A stretch of DNA of 64,000 nt from Candidatus Zhuqueibacterota bacterium (GTDB lineage: Bacteria > Zhuqueibacterota > Zhuqueibacteria > Residuimicrobiales > Krinioviventaceae): contig JAFGKD010000116.1 of assembly GCA_016928775.1 (NCBI GenBank), positions 28,865 to 92,864 on the forward strand. The letters run 5' to 3'. The position numbers and the translations under genes were made by a program. A model generated the notes under the pieces. It did not search any database. It was not told the origin of the DNA and saw nothing but the letters and a program-made list of their open reading frames with translations. This document shows, in pieces, positions 31,494 through 39,308 of this stretch (its first letter is position 1; each line of letters begins with the position of its first letter).

Positions 31494-33893
31494 CTATTGG
31501 AGTTTGACCATTTTTTTAGTCGCAGTAAAAGTGCCAACACGCAGGCGGTAGATGTAGACTCCGGAACTGGCCAGGGTGCCGGCATCATCGTAACCGTCCC
31601 ATTTTATGCTATAGTAGCCGGGCTGTGCCTGTTTTTTCATCAGCGTACGGACCTGGCGACCCAGCATATCGTAAATCACCAGGATCATTTCTCCGGTCGC
31701 AGTCTCAGGCACCTGGAACGAGATGGTCGTTTCCGGATTAAAAGGATTTGGATAGTTTTGCTGTAACACAAATTCTCTGGGTGCTGCTATAGTCACCAGT
31801 ACAGGATCGCTATAAACCGAGGAGCCATCTGTGTCAACCTGTTTGAGGCGGTAAGTCCACTCGCCCGGCTGACCGGGAGCATCGATAAACGTATAGCGCT
31901 GCTCTTCAGACGTGGTACCGGCACCATGGACGAATCCGACCTCTTTCCAGATCGTATCCCCGCTACGCTGGCGTTCGACCGCAAAACCGAGGTTATTGGT
32001 TTCGCTGGCCGTCGACCACTGCAGCAGAATGCCATTCTGATCGTTAACAGAGCCAACAAAACTGACCAGTTCAACCGGCGTTGTCCACCCGGAAGCGACA
32101 TTGGATAATCCGGATGGTTGTCCGGCATGATCCACCACATTCATGCGGAAATGAAAAGTTGTCGCCTCGGTTAGTCCCGTGACAACAAGCGATTGTTTTG
32201 TAAAGGGTTCTGCGGGCGCTGGTGGATTGGGAATAGTTTGCGCCGTATAGCTCCACCATGTCCAGTCATAGCCTCCTGCAGGATCGTTGGGCTCAACAGT
32301 GCTGTAACGAATAATATAATAATCCGCTGGTCCGCCGCCATCGCCGTCGTCACCGCGGGCCGTCCATTCAATTGTTATGGTCGAATCGGTACGAGCCTTG
32401 ACAGCCAGGTCTGTGATCGGTCCAGGAGGTATCGTATCAAGATATTTCTGTTCATAAACAAGGAGCGATCCCGCATTTTTATATTTTTTAAAAAGCTGAC
32501 GCAACTCGGAACGTGTCTGGTTTTTGGTAAAATAGTAATAGCGAACAGTGGCATCAATATCGAATGAAGTGGCCGGTGGTTTGGACCAGCTATAAATTCG
32601 CATCCCGGAAAGGCCATAGATATCAAGAGGATCATACGGTTCCCGATTTAAATCTTGGTAGAAAAATTTGGGTATTCCGGGATTGATCATTTCACCATTG
32701 AGGTCGGTGATTTGCAAAAGCGAAGCATTTTTGATCTTGCTGAAGGCTAAACCACTATAGCCAACCCAGTATTTGCCGGGCCAATCTTCCTGGTTAATAT
32801 CTCTTAAAAAGACAACATCCGGTGGTGCTCGGTCAATGAGCGAATCCTGTGTTCCATCTTCTAGGGTAAAGTCATCACCGAAAAACCGCATGCCGAAGGC
32901 GTTGCTATTGAATCCCTGGGCAAAAGAAACATAATCCGCATCGATTTCCTTCACGTCGTCGCCGAGGTCTAAAGAGAAAGCCGGTTTGAACTGCACCATA
33001 TCTCGATAATAACGGGTTAGAATGGGAATTCGCGAGGTCTCTTCAATTCCGGTCGTCGATATTTTGATGGCCAATGTATGTTCGCGGAGGATGCGAACCT
33101 GCCCGGCGCGTACTTTGAGTGAATCTATTTCATGATAAGCATTGGCATTCACCGTGATGGTGATAAAGCCATATTTTAACTTGAATGAACTATGCATGTC
33201 TTCCGCAAAATATATATCTGTTCCGGTAAAGGGTACCTTGCCGGCGCCAAGATCGGCTTCAATGACAATCTTGCGAATCAAGGCTCTGATACGCCAGCTA
33301 TCTAGGAAATCAATATTATTGCCGGCAATGGCCAGGGAGTCCGGCAGGCCACTGGCGTCATCGGTGTTGTGGCCGATGCCGTAAACGGCGCTTTTGACAT
33401 GTTCATTATAATAGGAGACATAAGAGCCGGCATTGGTGGACAGCGAATTTGAAAAAAAGATATAGGAGTAACCGGATTCCAGGGTTGCCGGATCGGTGAT
33501 AGCGACCTCGTAACGCAAATTTCTTCTCGACTCGACATTGTCGGGCCATGATGAATTATCTGGTGCCTTGTCACCCGCATCACGTCCCATCAAAACAATT
33601 TCGTCATACGCTGTCAAAATACCATCACCATCCCAGACCACCTTTTTTGCTCCGGCCGGATAGTCTGGCCAGGTGAATTCGTCAACCTGAAACGGGATAG
33701 GAGTCCACGTGCCGCTGGCCGATGAATAGACATATGCGCGGATCCCAGCGATCGGCTTGCCAAGAAATGTTGCTGTAGCGGAACCGTTGATAATGATCGG
33801 CTCAAGGTCACGATCAAATGCAGCCCGTCCAGTGCTTGACAACCAGAGTATTTCCACTGTTATCAGCATAAAAATAAAGAAATACTTTTTCAT
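31494..33893 (-). CDS. Secreted protein with fibronectin III domain and C-terminal sorting domain
   Basis: A 799-aa protein with a signal peptide (cleaved near GRAA, residue ~25). Residues ~30-500 form a beta-rich region without a motif I can name (FLGKPIAGIRAYVYSSASG, then VWDGDGILTAYDEIVLMGRDA). Similar N-terminal modules recur in secreted proteins of Calditrichota-like and KSB1-like genomes. A fibronectin type III domain is near residues 505-605 (PPGPITDLAVKARTDSTITI). Residues ~610-700 look like a second beta domain (ILLQWSTASETNNLGFAVER). The tail has QQNYPNPFNPETTI and the FlgD-like domain. Substrate or partner unknown. Confidence 0.85.
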   Translation of the reverse strand: MKKYFFIFMLITVEILWLSSTGRAAFDRDLEPIIINGSATATFLGKPIAGIRAYVYSSASGTWTPIPFQVDEFTWPDYPAGAKKVVWDGDGILTAYDEIVLMGRDAGDKAPDNSSWPDNVESRRNLRYEVAITDPATLESGYSYIFFSNSLSTNAGSYVSYYNEHVKSAVYGIGHNTDDASGLPDSLAIAGNNIDFLDSWRIRALIRKIVIEADLGAGKVPFTGTDIYFAEDMHSSFKLKYGFITITVNANAYHEIDSLKVRAGQVRILREHTLAIKISTTGIEETSRIPILTRYYRDMVQFKPAFSLDLGDDVKEIDADYVSFAQGFNSNAFGMRFFGDDFTLEDGTQDSLIDRAPPDVVFLRDINQEDWPGKYWVGYSGLAFSKIKNASLLQITDLNGEMINPGIPKFFYQDLNREPYDPLDIYGLSGMRIYSWSKPPATSFDIDATVRYYYFTKNQTRSELRQLFKKYKNAGSLLVYEQKYLDTIPPGPITDLAVKARTDSTITIEWTARGDDGDGGGPADYYIIRYSTVEPNDPAGGYDWTWWSYTAQTIPNPPAPAEPFTKQSLVVTGLTEATTFHFRMNVVDHAGQPSGLSNVASGWTTPVELVSFVGSVNDQNGILLQWSTASETNNLGFAVERQRSGDTIWKEVGFVHGAGTTSEEQRYTFIDAPGQPGEWTYRLKQVDTDGSSVYSDPVLVTIAAPREFVLQQNYPNPFNPETTISFQVPETATGEMILVIYDMLGRQVRTLMKKQAQPGYYSIKWDGYDDAGTLASSGVYIYRLRVGTFTATKKMVKLQ

Positions 33894-33930
33894 AACAACA
33901 CCTCATATTACTTTATAACGATACCGGGGG

Positions 33931-33951
33931 AATTGGCGCTATCCGCCAATT
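33931..33951. promoter_or_regulatory. 8-bp hairpin in the leader of the secreted fibronectin-type gene
   Basis: AATTGGCG-CTATC-CGCCAATT lies ~40 bases upstream of the start codon. No T-run follows. It may be a leader structure or a repressor site; a chance match is possible. Confidence 0.3.
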
Positions 33952-34067
33952 TGTTGTCAAGCCCAAGAAATAATTATCTCATCCCCGGGGAAAATATAAA
34001 GAGAGAAGGGGCAATACTGCACCCCTGTCCATACACCTGCGATAGCTCTGCATCCATTCAGCGTTGT

Positions 34068-34409
34068 TTATTCCGCAAAGGCGTGCACTGCGTCATCGAC
34101 ACTATCGTAGCTGTCAAAAATTGTGATCAGCTTGGTTACCATAAACAAGCTTTTCACTTTATCAGTTGCCCTGGCAATCTTGAGATCGCCCTCGGCGTTT
34201 CTCATTGTGGTGAGTGAACTCATCAATGCACCCAGACCGGTGCTGTTCATCCAGCTCACTTTTCCAAGGTCGATAACCACCTTTTTGACGCCATTTGCAA
34301 CCAATTCTTTCACCCTTGTATGAATTTCAGTCGTTTCAGGCCCTCCCATAAGTTTTCCTTTGATCTCCAGAATAGAAACGCCTGCTTTCATCTCTTCTTT
34401 AATTGCCAT
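34068..34409 (-). CDS. STAS-domain anti-anti-sigma factor (SpoIIAA-like)
   Basis: A 113-aa single STAS domain. It begins MAIKEEMKAGVSILEIKGKL and has the core VIDLGKVSWMNSTGLGAL, with Ser56 the expected phosphorylation site. Such proteins bind an anti-sigma kinase when unphosphorylated and so free a sigma factor; others work in stressosome-like or phosphatase pathways. A ribosome site (AGGAGGC) precedes the ATG. No partner anti-sigma kinase or PP2C phosphatase is next to it, so its partners are encoded elsewhere. A weak hairpin (34007-34026) downstream could end the transcript. Confidence 0.92.
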   Translation of the reverse strand: MAIKEEMKAGVSILEIKGKLMGGPETTEIHTRVKELVANGVKKVVIDLGKVSWMNSTGLGALMSSLTTMRNAEGDLKIARATDKVKSLFMVTKLITIFDSYDSVDDAVHAFAE

Positions 34410-34483
34410 TCTGTTGCCTCCTGAGAATTAAAATTTGTACAAGTTAACAGATTTTTCTCTTCTTTGCAATAACTTTTCACATT

Positions 34484-35326
34484 TCACCCGCATTGCGCCA
34501 GTAAATCGCGAATCCGTTCGTCGCCTGGATTTTTTTGCAGGCCATCATATAGCACTTTTTTTGCCCGATCTTTCCAGCCGCTCTCTAATAAATAGTGTGC
34601 AACTTTGATGTTGGGTGAAATTGTTTCCGCATTTTCCTGCAAGTGTTCAAAGATAGAAGAGAGATCAAGCCCCAATACAGATTCCGCATAACGATCGTGT
34701 TCCAAAAAATAGGATAAAACCACGACATCATTGCTAAAATTGCGCAAAAATGGTGGAACGAGAGCGGCTCCTTTTTCAAACAAATTGGCAAGCCGCTTCA
34801 TATAGTCATCGTAAGAATTTTTGAGTTCGTTATAATCTTCATCCGCATCTGTTTCGTAATAGTCTATCATATAGCTGAGTTCACGCGCAACCATCGCTTT
34901 GTGAAATAACAATCCAACATTGTGAATAAAATCCATTTCAGAATCATTCGGCGTATACTTGGCGGTGTGTTCAAATATATTTTTTCGGGGATCTTTTAAG
35001 CGCTTGTAGACAAGATGTAATTCTTCCTTTATGTCAAAAAGAATTTCGCTCAACTGTCTGATCCGTTCAAATGAAACATCTTTTCCAGAACTATACTCGC
35101 GATAGATATTAGCGAATAAATTGCTCGCTTTGAAATAGTTGGAGAGAACATTTTTTATGGTCCATGATTTACGTTTCTGAATGTATTCGCTCACATGTTC
35201 ACGCACGTTAATAATCCCTGTTTTGTCCAAAAGGTGTCCTACCGCATTGTATAATGTAGATTCTATAACATGAATTTTTAATGACTTTATTTCACATCTT
35301 GCTACAAAAAGATATGTTTTACGCAC
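34484..35326 (-). CDS. Helical protein of unknown function, overlapping the GIY-YIG gene
   Basis: A 280-aa protein starting at GTG 35326 inside the end of the upstream gene (25-base overlap), so the pair is probably translationally coupled. No later ATG fits until the middle of the protein. It is rich in Leu, Glu and Lys helices, with no membrane segment. The last ~60 residues (VAHYLLESGWKDRAKKVLYD, then GLQKNPGDERIRDLL) look like one or two TPR-type helical hairpins. I do not recognise the family. Coupling suggests it works with the nuclease-like protein. Confidence 0.65.
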   Translation of the reverse strand: MRKTYLFVARCEIKSLKIHVIESTLYNAVGHLLDKTGIINVREHVSEYIQKRKSWTIKNVLSNYFKASNLFANIYREYSSGKDVSFERIRQLSEILFDIKEELHLVYKRLKDPRKNIFEHTAKYTPNDSEMDFIHNVGLLFHKAMVARELSYMIDYYETDADEDYNELKNSYDDYMKRLANLFEKGAALVPPFLRNFSNDVVVLSYFLEHDRYAESVLGLDLSSIFEHLQENAETISPNIKVAHYLLESGWKDRAKKVLYDGLQKNPGDERIRDLLAQCG

Positions 35327-36681
35327 GGATCAAAATTCATGACATATTCGCGAACAAGGCGCAACGCCTCGCGAACTGAGGTCACAGAGCGCATATCAAT
35401 ACTATTCGCATGATCGCTATTTTGCGATAACCAACTCGTCAAAATTTCAGTTTTTGCGCTCACTTCATTTTCCGACGAATGAGCGGAAATGTCTAAAAGA
35501 GCCTCAACGTCCTGCTTGAGCTCCAGAACATTGCTTCCATCTCTATTGACGTCTCGGAGAATCACATGGTTAGCGGGATGAAAAAAAATGACTTTGATCT
35601 TGTTCTCGGCAGCCGAAGGCAGAAAAAGAATTTGCGGGTATCGTTCTCTTACAAGGTTTTGTCGTGTATGTACATCAACCTGACTGTTCAGATGCGGTCG
35701 ATATTTTTGAATGTAATCATGCTCGAGCAGCAGCGCTTCCAGTTCCGATCCACAGTGGATTATTTGCATATCGTACAAATTCTGTCGGATTTTTTTCAGT
35801 TTTTCATCAAGGTCAGCCACAGCGCTGAAATAAGTGGACAGTCGACGCTTTAAATTTACTGCTTTGCCAACGTAAATTATTTGGCCAGCTTTGTCCTGCA
35901 TGACATAGACGCCCGGACAAGTCGGTGCCCTGGACAAAAAATTCTCATCAAATGCATATTGGGAAAAATCCACCGGAGCACTCGCAGAGAGCAAAAGATG
36001 CAGCGAATCGAGTCTGGTTATGCCATTCTCCCGCAACAGCTCTATGATTTGCAAAACCTGCTTTTTATAGTTCTCAAATTGAACATCCGCGCCCCCGGTC
36101 TGATATGTGCCTAACAAAAAGCTGGACAGTTCATCCGGGCTGGTGATGTGACTGGTGGGCAGCAGTTTTTTGACTATTTTTACGAGAGAAAAGAAAGGCC
36201 GGTTTGTATGGCGTGGCGCAGCATATGACAACAACCAGGAAAAATTGCTCCGCTGGTTGCCAAAACCATCAAAAAAAACAGGCAAATTCCCGACATAATT
36301 TTCAACCTGCCTGCACAGCTCCAAGAGTTTTTCAGCATCATAGTCAACGCGATAGCACATCGTATCACAAAAAGTGTCTTTGTTAAAAGTGGCCAGCGAG
36401 ATACTAAACATCCGAAAACGGGGTGTTGTTTCGGGAAAAATCTTGCAGATAACAAAACGAAAAAGCTCGCTATCGGTTTTTATTTCTTTGATTGTCCACC
36501 ATCCGGTTTCAGTCTGCGAAAATTGCGGGTGCTTTTGCAAAATCGCGGTCATGATTTTTTCAGTCGCGATTAAATTGGTCTTTTGCAATTTTAAAAAGCG
36601 TTCAGCTAACTCAAAAGCGGACACTGGCTGCGGCTGTTCCATCAAATAGTTGGAAATTTTCTCAATCAAATCGTTTTGCAT
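35302..36681 (-). CDS. GIY-YIG nuclease-domain protein (UvrC N-terminus-like)
   Basis: A 459-aa protein. The ATG at 36681 (MQNDLIEKISNYLMEQ) is preferred; a further upstream start would run into the divergent promoter. The N-terminal ~90 residues look like a winged helix (QPVSAFELAERFL). A GIY-YIG domain begins at Cys255: PGVYVMQDKAGQIIYVGKAV, then NLKRRLSTYF, with the distal catalytic Glu in GSELEALLLEHDYI. This is the UvrC or DNA polymerase III epsilon-associated type of nuclease domain, which cuts DNA 3' of lesions in UvrC. The UvrBC-binding and RNase H-like parts of UvrC are absent, so it is not UvrC itself. It overlaps the helical unknown downstream. Confidence 0.82.
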   Translation of the reverse strand: MQNDLIEKISNYLMEQPQPVSAFELAERFLKLQKTNLIATEKIMTAILQKHPQFSQTETGWWTIKEIKTDSELFRFVICKIFPETTPRFRMFSISLATFNKDTFCDTMCYRVDYDAEKLLELCRQVENYVGNLPVFFDGFGNQRSNFSWLLSYAAPRHTNRPFFSLVKIVKKLLPTSHITSPDELSSFLLGTYQTGGADVQFENYKKQVLQIIELLRENGITRLDSLHLLLSASAPVDFSQYAFDENFLSRAPTCPGVYVMQDKAGQIIYVGKAVNLKRRLSTYFSAVADLDEKLKKIRQNLYDMQIIHCGSELEALLLEHDYIQKYRPHLNSQVDVHTRQNLVRERYPQILFLPSAAENKIKVIFFHPANHVILRDVNRDGSNVLELKQDVEALLDISAHSSENEVSAKTEILTSWLSQNSDHANSIDMRSVTSVREALRLVREYVMNFDPCVKHIFL

Positions 36682-36808
36682 CAGAAATAACAAATTTTTC
36701 TTTATTTTTTCAATATAATTATTAGCTTTGATAATTGTACATATCAGACAACTCACCTTTACCTGCACAGAAAAGACACGTGATCTGCAAAGAGGTCAAA
36801 ACAAACCT

Positions 36809-37462
36809 ATGGCCCAGAAATCAAGAGAGTTTCCACTGGCAGAGATTTTGGCAAATTGTACTGATCCCTCATCACCTCACTTTGAGAATGCCTGCCTGAC
36901 GCTTGTAAACAAATATAAAAATTATATCTATAAAATCGTCTATAAAAGATGCACGCTGTGGTACGATGATCAACTGCCAATCGAGATATCCGAACTGGTC
37001 AACGATATTGTTAACGACATATTTTTGCTGCTTTTTAAAAAAAATGCCCGAGCACTTGATCTCTTCAGGGCGCGCCACAGCGAAGCAGCATTCCGCGGCT
37101 ATTTGGCAACGATCAGTGATCGCATCGCACAACGCACACTGCAAAAAAATATTGTGACCATGTCGCTGGATTGGGTGTTAGCCCAAAAAAAGCAGGCTAT
37201 TTCGCAAGATACACAGTGGCAAATCTTTGACTATCTGGTGGCAATCTTTCGCTTGCGGGCCGGCAAACAGGAACGGCATGTTGAACGCAATATACTGATC
37301 TATACGCTGTACACCATGGAAGATTACACCAAAGAAATGTTGACCCTGTCACCTATTTTTCGCACTATTGGACCTCGAGTGGTCGACAATGTTATCAGCA
37401 GAATGCGTGAAAAATTAAAAAAAGAAGATAAAAATAATATGAGAGAAATCTTGCAAGAATAG
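36809..37462 (+). CDS. Sigma-factor-like protein (ECF-type, diverged)
   Basis: A 217-aa protein. ATG 36809 is chosen because AGAGGT precedes it. The first half resembles sigma region 2 (NACLTLVNKYKNYIYKIVYKRC, then ELVNDIVNDIFLLLFKKN, ending FRGYLATISDRIAQRTLQ). The second half has the position and helix pattern of region 4 (ERNILIYTLYTMEDYTKEML) but lacks a crisp helix-turn-helix. It is followed by a zinc-finger anti-sigma candidate, a membrane protein and a CHAT protein, the classic sigma/anti-sigma order. It is transcribed divergently from the GIY-YIG gene. Confidence 0.72.
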   Translation: MAQKSREFPLAEILANCTDPSSPHFENACLTLVNKYKNYIYKIVYKRCTLWYDDQLPIEISELVNDIVNDIFLLLFKKNARALDLFRARHSEAAFRGYLATISDRIAQRTLQKNIVTMSLDWVLAQKKQAISQDTQWQIFDYLVAIFRLRAGKQERHVERNILIYTLYTMEDYTKEMLTLSPIFRTIGPRVVDNVISRMREKLKKEDKNNMREILQE

Positions 37463-37570
37463 ACTCTCTTTAAACAGCTAATAATGAGGGATGTGTGTCG
37501 ATCAACACATGGACGTTAGGGCAAAGTGTCGCTTATCTATCGTATGCACTAAAGTCGAATCAGGACTTTA

Positions 37571-37876
37571 GTGATTTCACGCCACCGGACAATCCGGAAC
37601 GGTGGCACAACCGAGTTGTATGCACATGTGCGGCAAAATGCAACTGATGCTCAGATCGTGATACCTGATTGTCGATGTTCGGCAAAGGAGCCATTTTTGT
37701 TAGAAAATGATCGCTTTTTTATTACGCATCTACTCATTGAGCCTTTACACAAAACCGATTATCGTCTGCTCATAAAGCATTTGAACGATTGTTATGCATG
37801 TTTTCAAATTTACAGTCAATTTTTCAAGGATTATCATCAAACCTGCCTGGAAATCAACCAGCGCATGGGGGGATAA
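37571..37876 (+). CDS. Small zinc-finger anti-sigma factor candidate
   Basis: A 101-aa protein with a GTG start and AGGA about 8 bases upstream. It carries H70-x3-C74-x2-C77 (HLNDCYAC), the exact signature of zinc-binding anti-sigma (ZAS) domains, followed by a helix (FQIYSQFFKDYHQT) as in that fold. Two extra cysteines lie at 34-36 (CRC). There is no membrane helix. It sits between a sigma-like gene and a membrane-anchored TPR-like gene 6 bases downstream, so it probably holds the sigma factor inactive. The start is uncertain because the first ~40 residues are not conserved-looking. Confidence 0.62.
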   Translation: MISRHRTIRNGGTTELYAHVRQNATDAQIVIPDCRCSAKEPFLLENDRFFITHLLIEPLHKTDYRLLIKHLNDCYACFQIYSQFFKDYHQTCLEINQRMGG

Positions 37877-37882
37877 ATAACT

Positions 37883-38977
37883 ATGGAAGCACAATTAATT
37901 CAAAAGTATATCCAGCACACCCTGTCTGAACAGGAAAAATCGCAATTGCGCGAACAGCAAAAAACGAATCCGGCGTTGGGCTTGCTGGTCAAGCTCGTCA
38001 ACGCCTGTCTCGATGTCGTCGTTGACAAACAGATTCGCAGAGCAACGCCCGTTTTGACCGCTGTGGATGCGGAAATTCTGCTCATTCGATTGCTTTCTTT
38101 TCATATTAACAAAAAGGACGCGGCCCGATTCCTGGCCAGCCTCGCGCAGCCGACATTTTACCAACGCGCATTAGCCAGCCTGAAAATTGCGACGATGCCG
38201 GAATCCGAATTGAGCGATGCCATGCCGGAAATAAGAATACAAACGGATGCGGAAATATATCGGACAATCTTGTCAAACCTCGATGTAAATAATTCGGTAC
38301 GAGAGCGGTTCAAGTCATTGCTTTCAGCACTTGGATTTACCCATATCGCTCCGGCGTGGAAAAGATGGAGTCGCCGGCCCGCCTGGGTAGCCCTCGTCAG
38401 TGCTGTTTGTCTTGTTGCCATTATATTGTCACAATGGCCTCAGCCCAAGCATGCGCTTTATGTCAAATACATCGAATCGGCCGAGAGATCGATTCGTTTG
38501 CAGAGAGATACGCCGCATCCCTATTCTATTTTTTTGCGCTCAGTCCATTCCGATGCGGTCGATGAAAGTGAGGAGATAACGACCACCTATAAACTGGCGC
38601 TTGCTAGCTATATGAATCAAGAGTACGAGCACGCTTTACCGGACTTTGAAAAGATTGAAAATATGCTGGATACTCTTGAAAAAACCAAAGAAAATGCGTA
38701 TTTTTTGATAGATTTTTATTTCTACTATGGCATGGCACATCTGAATCTTGTCGGCACAAGAGGACAAAACAAAGATCACCTGAATAAAGCCATTCGATGT
38801 TTTTCGCAGTGCAGAACATCAGGTGAGCGTTTCGACATTGAACTGGACGATGACATTTTGTTTTATACGCTCCTGGCGCACGATATCCGTGGTGATACCG
38901 AAAAGCTGGACGACACGATTCAACGCTTGTTAAAAAGTCCATATTCAAATGATGTAAAGCAACTCATCAACCATTAA
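37883..38977 (+). CDS. Single-pass membrane protein with TPR-like C-terminus
   Basis: A 364-aa protein. The cytoplasmic N-terminal ~165 residues are helical (EAQLIQKYIQHTLSEQEKSQ, the look of a zinc-free anti-sigma-type region). One membrane helix lies near residues 172-187 (WVALVSAVCLVAIILS). The outer part has helical repeats that fit TPRs (TTYKLALASYMNQEYEHALP, then YYGMAHLNL). The layout, with a small N-terminal regulatory region, one helix and an outer sensor, is that of anti-sigma-type receptors. It begins 6 bases after the zinc-finger gene. Its function is inferred from this context. Confidence 0.68.
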   Translation: MEAQLIQKYIQHTLSEQEKSQLREQQKTNPALGLLVKLVNACLDVVVDKQIRRATPVLTAVDAEILLIRLLSFHINKKDAARFLASLAQPTFYQRALASLKIATMPESELSDAMPEIRIQTDAEIYRTILSNLDVNNSVRERFKSLLSALGFTHIAPAWKRWSRRPAWVALVSAVCLVAIILSQWPQPKHALYVKYIESAERSIRLQRDTPHPYSIFLRSVHSDAVDESEEITTTYKLALASYMNQEYEHALPDFEKIENMLDTLEKTKENAYFLIDFYFYYGMAHLNLVGTRGQNKDHLNKAIRCFSQCRTSGERFDIELDDDILFYTLLAHDIRGDTEKLDDTIQRLLKSPYSNDVKQLINH

Positions 38978-38996
38978 CCTCACGTGGAGGGATAGC

Positions 38997-39182
38997 ATGG
39001 ACATTCTCACAATCATTCTGCTCGTTGTTATTTTGGGGCTCCTTTTGCTCTTGCTCAAAAAGTTGAGCGATCTATCGGCAAAAATCGATGCACTGCTGAC
39101 TCAAACCGAGTCTGCTGACAAAATTGGCACACAGGGAGCAGACAAACCGACGCAGCCAGATAAGCGCCCACCATCGGATTAA
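38997..39182 (+). CDS. Very small membrane protein (61 aa)
   Basis: One membrane helix (TIILLVVILGLLLLLL), a short LSDLSAKIDALL amphipathic helix and a polar Pro/Asp tail. A strong GTGGAGGG ribosome site and its place between two genes of the cluster support it as real. It may be a subunit or small regulator of the neighbouring membrane proteins. Confidence 0.7.
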   Translation: MDILTIILLVVILGLLLLLLKKLSDLSAKIDALLTQTESADKIGTQGADKPTQPDKRPPSD

Positions 39183-39308
39183 CATCATCCTTTAAAAAAC
39201 CTAACCACCAAAGGATCGAGCGGTAAACAATATTTATCGTCGCATTTTCGCAATTTTTAGCTAAACGACATTTGCGGTGATCGAATAACAATCTATTAAT
39301 AACTCAAA

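Noticed and set aside
34007..34026. Hairpin AGGGG...CCCCT after the STAS gene
   Set aside because: The stem is short and the following sequence is only weakly T-rich; it is mentioned with the STAS gene but not called as a terminator.
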